From NCBI RefSeq assembly GCF_003573695.1, contig NC_039359.1, positions 158,676,377 through 158,740,376 of the forward strand: DNA of 64,000 nt. Reading direction: 5' to 3'. The notes under the pieces were generated by a model. The model was not told the origin of the DNA. It saw nothing but the letters and a program-made list of their open reading frames with translations, and made no database searches. This document shows positions 44,827 through 56,112 of this stretch, piece by piece. Numbering within the stretch: position 1 is the stretch's first letter; every line of letters begins with the position of its first letter. Source of the DNA: Papaver somniferum (Eukaryota; Streptophyta; Magnoliopsida; Ranunculales; Papaveraceae). Both the position numbers and the translations under genes were made by a program.

Positions 44827-46293
44827 TTATTTCACTCGAAAAACCCATTTTGAGCCAATTACATTCATCCACTTCTCATATGGAACCAGACTCCAAGTCC
44901 CATTGCGAATATGAGCATTGATTTCATCATCCATAGGAGGCCGCCATTCAGGATCCTTGGATGCTTCACTGTAGCATGATGGAGCTATAAATTCTGGTAA
45001 TCCCAAAGGATATTTGGTAGCAGTTAGGCATAACTTCTTAATTGGCTTTCTAATACCATCTCTTGCTCTTGTAACCATGGAATGCTGCTGAGGTAGTGGC
45101 TGAGATGGAGCACTTGAACTGCCAGCATCAACTGTACTATCAGCTGCATTAGTAGTGAATTGAACTGAACTTGAGGGTAAGGTTTCACCTGGTGGCTGCA
45201 AAGTATCATTAGATAATATATGATCTTGAAGTATAGGTTCAGTTTGCACTTGTGGAATTGTAACGGGGATAGTAACAGGTGAAGGAGCTGACAAAGTGGA
45301 TGATGTGAGAATCTTAGTAGATGGTACATATTTTTTAGATTCAAGTGAACATACCTGTTGCTTGGCAGCAAATGGGAAGCTTGTTTCTTCAAATTTGAAG
45401 TGTCGAGTGATGTAGAGTCTATTGGTTGGCATATGAAGGCATTGATACCCTTTTTGTGCACCAATGTATCCAATAAATACACAAGGAAGAGACCTTTGTT
45501 CAAGTTTGTTTGCTACATAAGGCCTAAGACATGGATAACATAGACAGCCATATACCTTGAGGAAGGACAAATCAGGTTTCTTGTTATATAGCAATTTTAA
45601 AGGAGATTTAGACTCATACTGTGAAGCTGGAATTCGATTTATGAGATAACATGTTGTTGTGAAAGCATCTGCCCAGTATGACTTTGGCATAGAGGCATGG
45701 AAAAGAAAAGCTAGACCAAACTCAGTGATATGCCTAATGCGTCGTTCTGCAAGACCATTTTGAGATGAAGTATGAGGGCATGAGAATATATGTATGACTC
45801 CTGAGCTATTGAGAAAAGATGTAAATTTCTTGTATTCTCCTCCATTATCTGACTGAAAGACTTTAATTTTATGATCAGTTTGATGTTCTATCAACTTTTT
45901 GAACTGTATAAATACTGGTAATGCATATGACTTCCTAGCTAGTGGGTTTATCCAAGTATAATGAGAGAAAACATCAAGTAAAAACAAATAATAACGATAA
46001 CCATTTCTTGAAACAGTTGGGGTTACCCATAAATCAGAAACTACTAAGCTCATATGCTTATCAAAGGTTGATGAACTAACAGGAAATGGAAGTTTGTGAC
46101 TCTTGCTTACATGACAGGAATGACAAAATTCAAACTTTTTATTCGATACTGGAAGGGAAAAATTCTTGATAACTCGGAAGATAGTCCGTAGGATTGGATG
46201 ACCTAAACATTGATGCCATATTGTAGGGTGCAACAAGAGCAGATGGTGAAGGTTTGCTGATCTCTCGAACACCATCAAATATGTAGAGCCCAT
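44827..46293 (-). pseudogene. Integrase and RT start of copia element 1
   Basis: 488 open codons after a frameshift near 46290. The GAG pre-integrase zinc region shows WHQCLGHP and FCHSCHVSK (H-H-C-C). The rve core has LVVSDLW (Asp), VFQSDNGGEY (Asp) and HTSSQNGLAERRI (Glu), a full DDE triad. A Ser/Thr/Pro-rich linker precedes PEWRPPMDDEINAH and GTWSLVPY at the start of RT. Ends at a stop within WVFRVK. Confidence 0.88.
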
Positions 46294-46705
46294 TTTTACT
46301 GTTGCCGCGCAACATTATTGCTTTGGTGTGGAGATCCTTTACAAGAAAGAAACCAGAGTGAAATTCAAAATAAACCTCATTATCTTGACAGAATTTTGAA
46401 GCTGATAGTAAGTTGGTTTTAATCTCAGGAACATGTAGAATATTTGTAAGACGAAATGAGTGATTATTGTGAGAAAAAAAGGCATTACGAATATGTTCAA
46501 TGTGAAGTGCATTACCATTTCCAACTCGAACATGCTCAGTTCCATCATATTCATGACAGATGTCGAGATTGTTGAGATTTGCAGTCAAATGGTGTGTAGC
46601 ACCTGAGTCAGTTACCCAATTGTTGTATGTTGCTCCACCAGGTAATACTAAGTATGCATCTGGTTGACGTTGCTTGGGAGAAGGTTTATCTTCCTTGTAG
46701 CAAAA
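46294..46705 (-). pseudogene. Protease of copia element 1
   Basis: After the stop in the zinc knuckle the frame reads into WVTDSGATHH, the retropepsin active site (about 46590-46620), then HVRVGNGNALHIEH and ILHVPEIKTNLLSASKFC of the copia protease/pre-integrase region. It breaks by frameshift at about 46295. Confidence 0.8.
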
Positions 46706-47553
46706 TCAACAGACTTTGGCAGCATGATTCTTTCTGTTGCAGATCTGACAACGTCCTCCTTCTTGTTCTTGTGGACTGTTGGATTGATTATTGAATCTTG
46801 GTTGTCTTTGCTGTTGCTGCTGTGGACGAAATCCTTGATTTCTCCTTTGTTCTGTCCCTTGAGCGGATCTTGGAGTTGATGAAGAGACAATGTTGGCTAT
46901 TGGCTGTTGCAGTGTTGCCATATGTTGTTCAAGTCTCATATCATATGAGAGCAGATGCGCATAGAATGCATCCATATCTAGCTTTTCAATAGTGCTAAGA
47001 GAAGTCACAGTCATATCATATGCTTGATCTAGTCCACTGAGAATGGACTCCTGCATATCAGCTTCATCCAGTGCACTTCCTGACGCTGCAAGAGCATCAA
47101 ACAATTGTTTAGATTTCGAGAAATTTCATGCATAGTGTTATTACCTTACTTAAGACCATGAAGTTATCTTATTAGGTTCATCAAATGTGCTCTAGTTTTA
47201 GGAGCATATCGTTTTCCCAAAGCATCCCACACCTCCTTTGAGGAGTTTAGGCCAGAAACTCGACCTAGAACTCCTTCAGTGAGAGATGATAATATCCACC
47301 CTAAAAGGATCTGATCTTGTTCCTCAAATTTGGTATATGCAGGGTTTGTAGTTGCTGGTGATTCTGGTTCTGTACCAGGAATGGTTGGTGGTGGTTTTTT
47401 GTAGTTTCCATTCACATAACCCTCTAGTCGATAGCTCTTCAATAGTGGCGTAAACTGAGTTTTCCAAAGAATATAGTTGGTGTCTGTGAGTTTCACGTTA
47501 ATTAGATGATTAACATGAATAGTATGAAGAGTTGAGGTTTCTGGTGTGGTCAT
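46706..47553 (-). pseudogene. gag: gag of copia element 1
   Basis: ATG at 47553 opens 129 codons: a UBN2-type Gag with TDTNYILWKTQFTPLLKSY and SSKEVWDALGKRYAPKTR. It stops at 47163, stops again shortly after, and shifts frame near 47125. The rest, 47104-46706, includes FDALAASGSALDEADM, a Gln/Pro-rich stretch and CQICNRKNHAAKVC, a CX2CX4HX4C knuckle. A TGA follows directly after the last Cys of the knuckle. Confidence 0.85.
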
Positions 47554-47598
47554 TGAAGAGAAAGGTTTGTTGAAGAAAGCGTGGTATGGATCTTTCTA

Positions 47599-47608
47599 GC
47601 TGATACCA
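47599..47608 (-). other. Primer binding site of copia element 1
   Basis: Minus-strand TGGTATCAGC directly follows the 5' LTR. It matches the initiator tRNA-Met type PBS of Ty1/copia elements. Confidence 0.88.
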
Positions 47609-47848
47609 AAACAGAACACAATATTTTGGTGAATATTTTCCACACAGACTTGGTGGATTAAGATTCCTTTTTATACAGATTATTACATTACTCTAAATAG
47701 AGTTTGATTTACAATGAATGAGAATAGGTAAATACGGTGATTGAGGCATTGACTAAGGCATATCAGAGATAATATCTTTCAGCTGTAATATAGGAGAATC
47801 AACAACAATTACGCCATTGATTAAGGCTTTGCAGCTGTATCCTTAACA
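47609..47848 (-). repeat. 5' LTR of copia element 1
   Basis: 240 bp with a minus-strand TATA box at 47666-47677 (TGTATAAAAAGG). Nearly identical to 43206-43444. Confidence 0.88.
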
Positions 47849-47853
47849 CTTGA

Positions 47854-48375
47854 GAGTTCAGCCCTTAGAAGAGGAACTTTTTGAGTAAACTTAAATTTTT
47901 TAATCAAATGTATTATGAACCAGTAGAATCAAACTTGTTTTGAGCATAAAATTACTTACGAAATGTGATGAAAATCAACACATGTATTTAACGAAAAAAG
48001 AACTTGAAATGGAAATCGCAACAAAGATTAATTTAAAATTATCGAGTTGGTTGTGTAGAATGAATGCTCTCATGTTGACAAACAAATTCCATTATCAAAC
48101 CGGCTACCATGTCATGGTGCATTTCAATATTGGTAGTGTACCTCTGGTGACTTTGTCCTTGTCCATGTGGTCCATTTTAAGAGATCGTGCAAAATGTGTC
48201 GTGCGAGTACAATTATGACGCAATAAAGAAGATTAAAGTTGCTAAAGCAAAATACACTTCGTAGCAAAGTGTCACACATGGTTTTGATCTTACCTTGTTG
48301 TTATGGTACGCAAATCAGTTTATTAAGCAGCACATATATATATATGGTATCAACAAACGGCACGGATTGGGAAAA
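47854..48375 (+). repeat. Unnamed 2.1 kb repeat family, copy B (partial)
   Basis: GAGGAACTTTTTGAGTAAAC, a TCGAGTTGGTTGTG block, CATGTCATGGTGCATTT and GTGTCACACATGGTTTT align with copies A and C. Copia element 1 sits at its left edge. The ORF at 47940-48218 overlaps the repeat and is not conserved in the other copies. Confidence 0.65.
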
Positions 48376-49362
48376 TATGCCAAGAAGCATGTATTAATAC
48401 ACGAAAAAAAGGTCGTCTTAGAGTCAACAGTGGCGAATCAAAAAAAAGCTCCATCATAGGTTACTGTGGGTTCATGTTTTCTTTGTGCACTTTGATAACA
48501 AATATTAATTTCATACTTATCGACAGGTACGGAGGCATGTGAGCGCAAATGGGTGCCCTTGCATCCACTGGAACTTCAAATTTAGTAAGAATAGGATTGG
48601 TTTTTCTGTAATAATAGAGTGTTGTGGGTGCAAATATGAATGGCATAATTGGAGTTCTACGATTTCTAAGGGGTCAAAGTCATGCTTTTGAACTCCTTTC
48701 ATCTTTGTTGCAGGTATCTCAATTCTGGATCCAAAGAACTTCATATGTGAAGTACAGTCCAGTCCTATAATTTGCTTTGTTGAGGAGGAAGCTGTGTTAA
48801 AAATGCTTTTGGAACTTGATATACATCTTGATGGTTGTGTCCGAATACTAAATTGCAGTGGAACTTGCGTACAAAGGTAAAAATTTCATACGACGATTTT
48901 GATTCAGTTCAAAAAAAAAAAATTGTGATTAATAGAAAAAAAAATCGACCCCACGACCTCTAAGTCCTGATTCCGTTCCTGCTTATCGACCAAACTTGGA
49001 CGTCCTGGCGGAATCATCCGGTATTGAGTTGAGCCGTGTCACTCATAATTATCTTGTGTTTTTTTCCTTTTTTTTATGTACTGTCACGCTCAATCAAGTT
49101 TTAAAAGTGAGACCAGATAATAAACAAAATTCGCATTTGCATAATTTTGCTTATATTTACTCCATTAACAAATGTGAAGACACTGTTTCATATCTTAAGA
49201 GATTACTTCTCTATCATTGGTAAATTATTTTTTAGAGTATAAATAATGAGATGTTCCAAGAAAATTTATTTTGTCTTATTATAATTTTGGTACATCCCCA
49301 CTTAATTTGGTACTCCTATTAGCAATGTTGGAAAGTGAATCCCCAAAGATGTTGCATCTGAG
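48376..49362. other. Unassigned DNA with an exon-like block
   Basis: 48376-48700 holds ACGGAGGCATGTGAGCGCAA near 48528, which resembles a degraded MITE end. A block at about 48716-48877 is open for 54 codons on the plus strand (starting ISILDPKNFICEV), between TTGTTGCAG and AAAG|GTAAAA, so it looks like an internal exon. I do not recognise the product. The rest shows nothing. Confidence 0.35.
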
Positions 49363-49501
49363 AGTCCGTTTGAATTTCAATCCCTTTTGGTCGTCGCTTG
49401 TTTGTATCGGGTTCATGCTTTGTGAACCTTGTGTTACTCTTTGTGTCTAATAAATTCAATTTACCGATCAAAAAAAAAAAACAAAAGTCTGTCTGAATTT
49501 C
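49363..49501 (+). mobile_element. 5'-truncated retroposed stub with poly(A) and 16-base target duplication
   Basis: AGTCCGTTTGAATTTC (49363-49378) and AGTCTGTCTGAATTTC (49486-49501) flank about 107 bases that end with AATAAATTC, TTTACCGATC and 11 A (49471-49481) plus ACAAA. This is the signature of a severely 5'-truncated LINE (or SINE) insertion made by target-primed reverse transcription. Confidence 0.7.
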
Positions 49502-49698
49502 CTATACACGATTTTTACTTATTTTCTATTATGTATTGTACTGGGTTTCCAAAGACTGTTTCACACTGATTGTTATGTGGATATTTAATCAAATAATTTG
49601 ACACTATTTAGTCTTGGCTCGGATATTAAGTGAATTTGATTTGCCAGCAGGTTCGGGTATTAGTAAATTTTTTCAAGTATAATGGTTAAAAAAAGTCT

Positions 49699-50046
49699 AT
49701 GCGTCATAAAAAATCATGCATTTACTTGTTTTGCCTTTAAAAGAAATTTACGAAAACTAGAAGCATTAAATTAGTTTTACTGATATACATCTATCATAAA
49801 TAAGGGTCTGTATATAAAAAAAAATTATGGAGACAAAATTCCACTTATCTAAATTAGTTTACCTGTATGGAAAAAAAATTCATGCATTCACCTGTCTTGT
49901 CTTAAAAAAAAAACGAAAACTAGAAGGATTAAATTAGTTTTACTATGCTTCCATCAAAAGGATTTTTTTTTTTTTATTGATGTACATCTATCATAAATAT
50001 GGTTGTGTATAGAAAAAATTGTTATGCAGATAGAATTTCATTTAGA
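49699..50046 (+). repeat. Tandem duplication, units about 165-180 bp
   Basis: ATCATGCATTTAC, ACGAAAACTAGAAG(C/G)ATTAAATTAG and GATGTACATCTATCATAAATA-type words appear twice in order, unit 1 from about 49699 and unit 2 from about 49865. The second unit carries an extra T-rich insert near 49955-49975. Confidence 0.65.
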
Positions 50047-50148
50047 TAGAATTCTACTTTTCTAATTGGACAAGCCAAATTGTTATGGAGATAAAACCTG
50101 GACATTTGTAGCCTGCAAGATGATAGACGAGGACTAATTAAAAACTAA

Positions 50149-50349
50149 TAGCGTGTTTGAATACAACTCTGTTTCTGATTTCTACTTCTCCAGAAGCAGA
50201 AGTCAGAAATTCAGATATTTTGCGTAACAAAAAGTCGACTTTTCTGCTTTTAGAAGTCGTTCTGAAATTTTACACCCAAACTGACTTTTTGCTTTTTGAC
50301 TTATAGAAATCACAAAGTTACTTCTGGTTGTGTATCCAAACGCGTTATA
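50149..50349. mobile_element. MITE, about 200 bp
   Basis: TAGCGTGTTTGAATACAAC at the left and the inverse of AACGCGTTTGGATACACAACC at the right form terminal inverted repeats. The inner arms (CAGAAGTCAGAAATTC, TTTCTGCTTTTAGAAG) are also partly self-complementary. The GTTTGGATAC end is typical of hAT or Harbinger-derived plant MITEs. The ORF at 50203-50463 is spurious. Confidence 0.6.
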
Positions 50350-51515
50350 AGTTCTTTTTGTCTTTTTATAAGCAAATTGATCGAGTATGTATCGTATGTT
50401 TAATTTTCTGAAGAGTCGTGCTGTAACGAGGTCACCCTCATGATAGCTCCAATAAGGATGCATCTTTTAGCCTTCGGATATAGTATCATCTCTATGCACA
50501 CAGGGAACTATTTTAAAAATAAAAATAAAATCCTATCTTATAAATCCCTAGACAGTATGCTATTTAGTCTCAAGTTCTTCTTGCAAATCTATCATATGGA
50601 AGATTGATTAACTTTGATCGTGAATCATGATGACTTGATCAATTGAAATCCCAATATGCTCATTTTCTTCCACGGAACAAGTTTATTGTCCCCGTAGGCA
50701 ATAACCATCATATCGTATTCTTTTGATTAAAATATAAAATTAAAAAAAAAGCATCAAGTTAAAATCTCAAAATTAAATATTGTACTATAGATGCTCCGTG
50801 AGTCCAAACCGTTCCATCCATATACACGTTAATAGGTGATGACATTGGATTACTGATCGCCTAGTGATGATACCAGAGTATTGATTGTCTAATACACTAT
50901 CATAAAAAACCAATAAAAATTTTAATACCAAAAAAATTAAAAAGACACCATGTCCCTTTAATGTTATATGTTTTCTCCTCAGGATTAATCCACCACGATC
51001 TTAGTAGATAAGTTTTCTACAAAAACAACTGTTCTAGGTTTTGAAGAAGAGAAAGTAAAATTACGATCGGATTTGTTATAAGGGCTTCGGTCTAAATAAA
51101 ATAGTATGTATGGGGTTTTTAAGATAAAATAAATGAATAATTAATTAATTATTTTTTAGATTTATCCTCGAGATGTGAGCATACAGATGATAAAATATCT
51201 AAGGGTTCAAAGGTGCACCCTTACCAGAGACTCATTTTCAGAAACAGCTTCTTAGCTACCGGTTTTCTTTTAGTTTTTCCCAATATGATTTCGAGCTTTG
51301 TTTATGTTAGTAATTTTATAAGGGTACCATAAATTGATCAAGCTTGCCATTAGGTTTTACGTGACCCCGCAAGTGCTTCTAAGTCGAGGGATATTCTTGC
51401 GGCAACTACCATTAACAAGTAGAGTGCACGTGCGTTGCACGTCAATGAATTCTTTAGACTTATTTTTCATTTTCACAAAACTATGTCACTGGCAGAAATA
51501 TTGTTATATTGTTTC
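50350..51515. other. AT-rich DNA without a supported feature
   Basis: No coding signal. GTGCACGTGCGTTGCACG at 51423-51440 is a self-complementary word often seen at the edges of plant transposons, but no element could be delimited. Confidence 0.45.
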
Positions 51516-51773
51516 AGTCGAAGAATGAGTTTCTGGTAGAATTGTTTTCCACACTTCTCTTGTGGAGAACCATGACTTATTTATATATTTGAGTGATTAC
51601 AAGATATCTCTCGTTTGTTTGGATAACTAGAGAGACGAGTTTAACGCAAATACAATCGTTTACTAGCTGGTCTTGTGGAAGACTGTTATGCTTCTTAGTT
51701 CTGTTGAACTGTATCCGATGATTGTGCTTGGAACTGGTCTGCAGTGGTGACTGGTTTAGCTGATGTGCTGACA
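51516..51773 (-). repeat. 3' LTR of copia element 2
   Basis: On the minus strand it starts TGTCAGCACATCAGC. The polypurine tract TTGAGGGAGGG (51774-51785) abuts it. Confidence 0.88.
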
Positions 51774-52777
51774 CCCTCCCTCAAGTTGAACCGGAGTTGA
51801 CGAATGTTCAACTTGTCACGTATGAGTTGAAACCTCGGAGTTGGTAACCCCTTTGTAAATATATCTGCTAGTTGATCTCGACTGCTGATGAACGTAACAT
51901 GTAACTGTTTTCGTGCAACTCTCTCTCGGACAAAATGATAATCTATCTCTATGTGTTTTGTGCGAGCATGGAAGATTGGGTTGGATGTTAGATACGTGGC
52001 CCCAATGTTGTCACACCAAAGAGTGGGTGTAGGCGTAACAACCCCTAGTTCTTCAAGAAGAGACTGGATCCAGATTAGCTCTGAGGTTGCAATTTCCACA
52101 CCTCGATACTCTGCTTCAGTGCTGGACTTAGAAACTGTTTTTTGTTTGCGTGCATTCCATGAAATAAGATTTCCCCCAAAGTAAATACAATATCCACTTG
52201 TCGATCTCCTGTCATCAAGACTGCCATCCCAATCCGCATCTGAGTATGCATGCAGATTATAATCTCTTCCAGGTTTAATGAATAAACCATACTCGACAGT
52301 ATGCTTTAGATATCGTAGAATTCGTTTCACCATCTCCCAGTGTTCTATATATGGCTCATGCATATACCGGCAAGCTTTGTTCACAGCAACATAAATATCT
52401 GGACGAGTTATATGTAGATATTGTAAGACTCCCACTACACTACGATAGAGAGTTGGATCAGGGAACTTTGTTGAGCCATGTTTCTGTAGTTTCATAGACG
52501 CATCCAGCGGCGTGCTCACAGGCTTGACACCATCGAGTTTTGTTTTACGTAGCAAATCTGCAACGTACTTTCTCTGAGAGAAAACTAATGACTGGCCTTG
52601 TCGCAATACCTCCACTCCCAGAAAGTAAGATAAAGCCCCCATATCTTTTACTGCAAACTCTGATCCCAAATCCGTAATCAGAGTATCCACAACGCCGATG
52701 TCTGACCCTGTCACTATTATATCATCAACATAGATTAATATATATGTAATAGAGTTGCCTTTCTTTTGAATAAACAA
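51695..52777 (-). pseudogene. RT end and RNase H of copia element 2
   Basis: 360 codons. [15 protein letters not shown] carries the RT catalytic YVDD. DMGALSYFLGVEVLR, DPTLYRSVVGVLQYL and RPDIYVAVNKACRYMH are family blocks. RNase H shows AYSDADWDGSLDDRRST, SSTEAEYRGVEIA and HIEIDYHFVRERVA, with catalytic Asp and Glu kept. The frame runs past DIFTKGLPTPRF into the 3' LTR. The upstream break is a TAA at 52795 in the GFTA/IADSSLF region. Confidence 0.88.
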
Positions 52778-52792
52778 TGAAGAGTCAGCTAT

Positions 52793-53284
52793 TTAAGCAG
52801 TGAATCCTAGCTTCATGAGATGGTTACTGAAGCGGGAGAACCAAGCACGTGGTGCTTGTTTAAGGCCGTATAATGACTTATGGAGTCTACACACGTGATT
52901 AGGATAGTTTGGATCAGCGTAACCAGGAGGCTGCTTCATATAGACTTCCTCTTCCAAGACACCATGAAGAAAAGCGTTTTCAACATCCAACTGACGCAAT
53001 GTCCAATTGTTCATCACTGCCAGTGAGAGAACTAACCGGATTGTACAGGGCTTAATCACAGGAGAGAAGGTTTCACCGTAGTCTAACCCTTCTTGTTGGT
53101 TAAATCCCTTGGCCACAAGACGTGCCTTATACCGTTGTATGGTACCATCTGGATTTATCTTTATACGAAACACCCATTTTGAGCCTACAATATTCATACC
53201 CTTTTGATATGGTACCAGAGAGTAAGTGTCATTGTTGATTAAAGCATTTATTTGAGAGTCCATTGCTGATCTCCATTCAGGCAC
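52793..53284 (-). pseudogene. RT fingers/palm of copia element 2
   Basis: 163 codons beginning [16 protein letters not shown]. It includes [58 protein letters not shown] and [15 protein letters not shown], and ends at a nonsense codon. It joins 51695-52777 in the same frame. Confidence 0.88.
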
Positions 53285-53433
53285 TGAACAAGCCTTTCAG
53301 GTAGGCTCCATGAAGCCGTCATCTTGTAGTGGGTGCTTAGTAGTTAGAAGAGAAAGCTTCTGGACAGGTTTCGAAATACCAGCTTTTGCTCTAGTGACCA
53401 TTGTATGCCGAGGCTGGATCAAATAATTTTGAG

Positions 53434-54039
53434 TCAGGGCTTCAGGTTGATCAGCTGTGGAAGACTGCAGTTGTGTAGAAGGTACAGCTGACTGATGTTG
53501 TCATCTGTAGAATGGGAGATGGATGGTGTTGTCGCTGCAGCTGTAATTGGAATCGGCTGCAACAAAGCTTGTTGTTGTGGCATAAACACAGACGAACTTA
53601 AGAACTTTGTACTGATAGAAGGAGTGTCGATACTTGCCTCAGGAGACTGCTGCGTAGAAGAAGAGAAAGGAAAAGTGGTCTCTTCAAACCTAACATGCCT
53701 GGAAATGTATTGCCTGTTAGTAGGAGTGTGAAGGCAAACATAGCCTTTATGAGCTGGGCTGTAACCCAAGAATATGCAGGGAAAAGACCTAGGCTCTAGC
53801 TTGTGAGAGTTATATGGTCGAAGACAAGGATATGCCAAGCATCCAAAGACTCGAAGCATAGAATAGTCTGGCGGTTTGTGTAAAAGTAGTTCTAGTGGTG
53901 TTTTTGGTTCTGTAGAAGACTTAGGAAGACGATTTATCAAAAAACACGCAGTTGTGAAAGCATCTTCCAAAAAGCTTGAGGAATATGAGCATGAAATATC
54001 AAGGCTAGGACACTCTCTGTGACATGTCTAATCCGTCGC
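53434..54039 (-). pseudogene. Integrase C-terminal part and linker of copia element 2
   Basis: From about 54039 a frame reads SSQNGIAERRIRHVTES (with the catalytic Glu). One base is lost near 53972 and the main frame continues with DAFTTACFLINRLP, VFGCLAYPCLRPYNSHKLEP, FLGYSPAHKGYVCLH and RHVRFEETTFPF. A Ser/Thr/Pro/Gln-rich linker ends by frameshift near 53500. Confidence 0.8.
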
Positions 54040-55419
54040 TCAGCAATGCCATTCTGAGATGAAGTGTGTGTACAAGTTTTCTACTTGCTTATGAAACTGT
54101 TTAAAGATGAGAAAAGCATCTGATCTTTTGATCATAGGAAACACCCAAGTATAGTGTGTGAAAACATCCATAAAGAGTAGGTAATATCTGAAACCAGTTC
54201 TTGAAATTTCTGGGGAGACCCAAATGTCTGAAACAACTAGACTTAAAGGTGCATCATACACTGTGGAACTACTAGAGAAAGGTAAACGCCTACTCTTGCT
54301 TATGTGACAAGAGTGGAAAAAATTAAACTTTTTATTCAGTACTGGAAGAGAAAACTTGCTTATTATCTTAGATACTGTGCTAAGCATGGGATGACCAAGC
54401 CGATGATGCCATACTGGTAAACTGGCAGAGAGAAATGATGTAGGAAAAACAGCTGTGCTATGATCTTTTATGCCATCAAAAATGTAGAGACCCTTTTCAT
54501 TCCTCCCCTTTAGCAGCTGTGCCCCTGTGGTGTTGTGCTTCACAACAAAGAAATCTTTGTGAAACTCAAAATAAACTTGATTATCTTTGCAGAATTGATA
54601 TACATACAGTAGGTTAGTTTTTATTTGAGGCACATGATATATATTGTTTAGGCAGAAGTTTCTATTGTTAGACATGAAAACTGCCTTACCAACATGAGAT
54701 ATATGCAGATTATTGCCATTACCCACTTTGACTGTGTCAGTGCCATCATATTCATGAGGGATACACAGATTGTTCACATTGGCAGTCATGTGATGGGTTG
54801 CACCGGAATCCGTAACCCACTGGTCTGCAGATGAATCACTTGGGAAAGCCAGATAGGCAGCTGGAGGTCTCATGGAAGAGGTGTTTCTTTGCTCATAACG
54901 AAACCAACAGCGGTCATCTGTATGATTTCGTTTCTTACAGATTTGGCAGCAAATATCTGAAAATGCCGAATGTCTTTGATTCTGCGGATGACGCTGATTG
55001 TTGTTGTTTGGAGGCGGTGGGCCTCTTGATTGGTTGTTGAACTTGTGTTGTGCCTTGCTTGGAAACGGAGAAGAACTGGTAGCTACAAAGTTGGCCATGG
55101 GTGTTTGTATTTGCGCAAGTTGCTGCTCAATCCTCATTTCAAAAGACAACAAATGAGAAGTAAAAGTCTGTATATCCATACCTTCCACGGTACTCAAGGA
55201 AGTTACAATTGGATCATATGTGTGATTTAATCCATTGCTGATACACTGCTTCTTTTCTTCAGCAGTTACATTGTAACCAGAGGCAGCTAGTTGATCAAAT
55301 AGTTGTTTAGATTCATTGAGATAAGTTTTGAGACTTTTGTTACCTTTGGACATGCAGTGAAGCTGCTTCTTGATACAGCTCTGGTGAGCAAAGGTTTTTG
55401 GAGCATACTCAGCCTCCAA
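54040..55419 (-). pseudogene. Gag C-terminal half, protease and integrase start of copia element 2
   Basis: 459 open codons. EYAPKTFAHQSCIKKQLHCM starts the second half of Gag. The knuckle reads CQICKKRNHTDDRC. The protease site is WVTDSGATHHMTANVNN (about 54780-54830). The zinc region has WHHRLGHP and FFHSCHISK, where the first Cys of the usual CHSC motif is Phe or shifted. The core starts LVVSDIWVSPEIS (first Asp). After FKQFHKQVENL the frame jumps to THFISEWHC because an internal deletion has removed the segment with the second Asp. Confidence 0.85.
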
Positions 55420-55425
55420 TGCATC

Positions 55426-55734
55426 CTAGATTGCTTTGGATGTTGTGAGCTCAGACACTGTGCTAAGGACCTCCAGTGTTAGGGTCGAATTTAACCAGCC
55501 AACAATGAGTGAATCCTGAGACTCATAAGCTGTGAAAGCTGGATTGATATCTGCACTGTCAGGAAGAGTGCGGGGTGGTATTTGTTTTGTGCCATCAACG
55601 AAGCCAGAGAGACCATAACCTCTTAGAATTGGTCTGAACTGTGCTTTCCAGAGGTGATGGTTGGTTTCAGTATGCTTCAGAGTCACTAGGTGATGAATCT
55701 GAACCTGACGCAAAGTAGTTGTTGCATCTGCCAT
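55426..55734 (-). pseudogene. gag: Gag N-terminal half of copia element 2
   Basis: ATG at 55734, 102 codons: TLKHTETNHHLWKAQFRPIL and SQDSLIVGWLNSTLTLEVL are UBN2-type Gag. It ends SELTTSKAI with TAG at 55426-55428, in the place of the family Trp (KAIWDAL). The frame then continues directly into 55419-54040, so a single nonsense change separates them. Confidence 0.85.
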
Positions 55735-55839
55735 TTGTGACTGAGGTTTTGGTGTGTTTGATTACTGGATATGTGCTGCTTTTGTTTTGCTTTTTTTTTT
55801 TTGGTGGTTGTATTGCGCGGAAACGATCTTGGATCGAAG

Positions 55840-55849
55840 GCTGATACCA
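55840..55849 (-). other. Primer binding site of copia element 2
   Basis: Minus-strand TGGTATCAGC directly after the 5' LTR, tRNA-Met type. Confidence 0.88.
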
Positions 55850-56107
55850 AGTCGAAGAATGAGTTTCTGGTAGAATTGTTTTCCACACTTCTCTTGTGGA
55901 GAACCATGCCTTATTTATACATTTGAGTGATTACAAGATATCTCTAATTTGTTTGGATAACTAGAGAGACGAGTTTAACGCAAATACAATCGTTTACTAG
56001 CTGGTTTTGTGGAAGATTGTTATACTTCTTAGTTCTGTTGAACTGTATCCGATGACCGTGCTTGGAACTGGTCTGCAGTGGTGACTGGTTTAGCTGATGT
56101 GCTGACA
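55850..56107 (-). repeat. 5' LTR of copia element 2
   Basis: 258 bp, TATA box on the minus strand at 55911-55924 (AAATGTATAAATAA). Matches 51516-51773. Confidence 0.88.
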
Positions 56108-56112
56108 ATTTC

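Larger units (their letters stand above)
43206..47848 (-). mobile_element. Ty1/copia retrotransposon (short-LTR, Ale/Retrofit-like), decayed
   Basis: 4.64 kb with LTRs of about 240 bp (43206-43444, 47609-47848). Near-identical flanks CTTCA (43201-43205) and CTTGA (47849-47853) are probably the target duplication. The minus-strand order is gag, protease, integrase, RT, RNase H, as in all Ty1/copia elements. The LTRs differ at roughly a dozen sites by eye. Several stops and frameshifts are present, but the integrase and RT catalytic residues are all kept. Confidence 0.9.
51516..56107 (-). mobile_element. Ty1/copia retrotransposon, decayed, with integrase deletion
   Basis: 4.59 kb with 258-bp LTRs (51516-51773, 55850-56107) that differ at about ten positions by eye. 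Flanks GTTTC (51511-51515) and ATTTC (56108-56112) are the likely target duplication with one change. Minus-strand order gag, protease, integrase, RT, RNase H. Related to copia element 1 in domain layout but clearly a different family by sequence. Nonsense changes, frameshifts and a deletion in integrase make it inactive. Confidence 0.9.
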
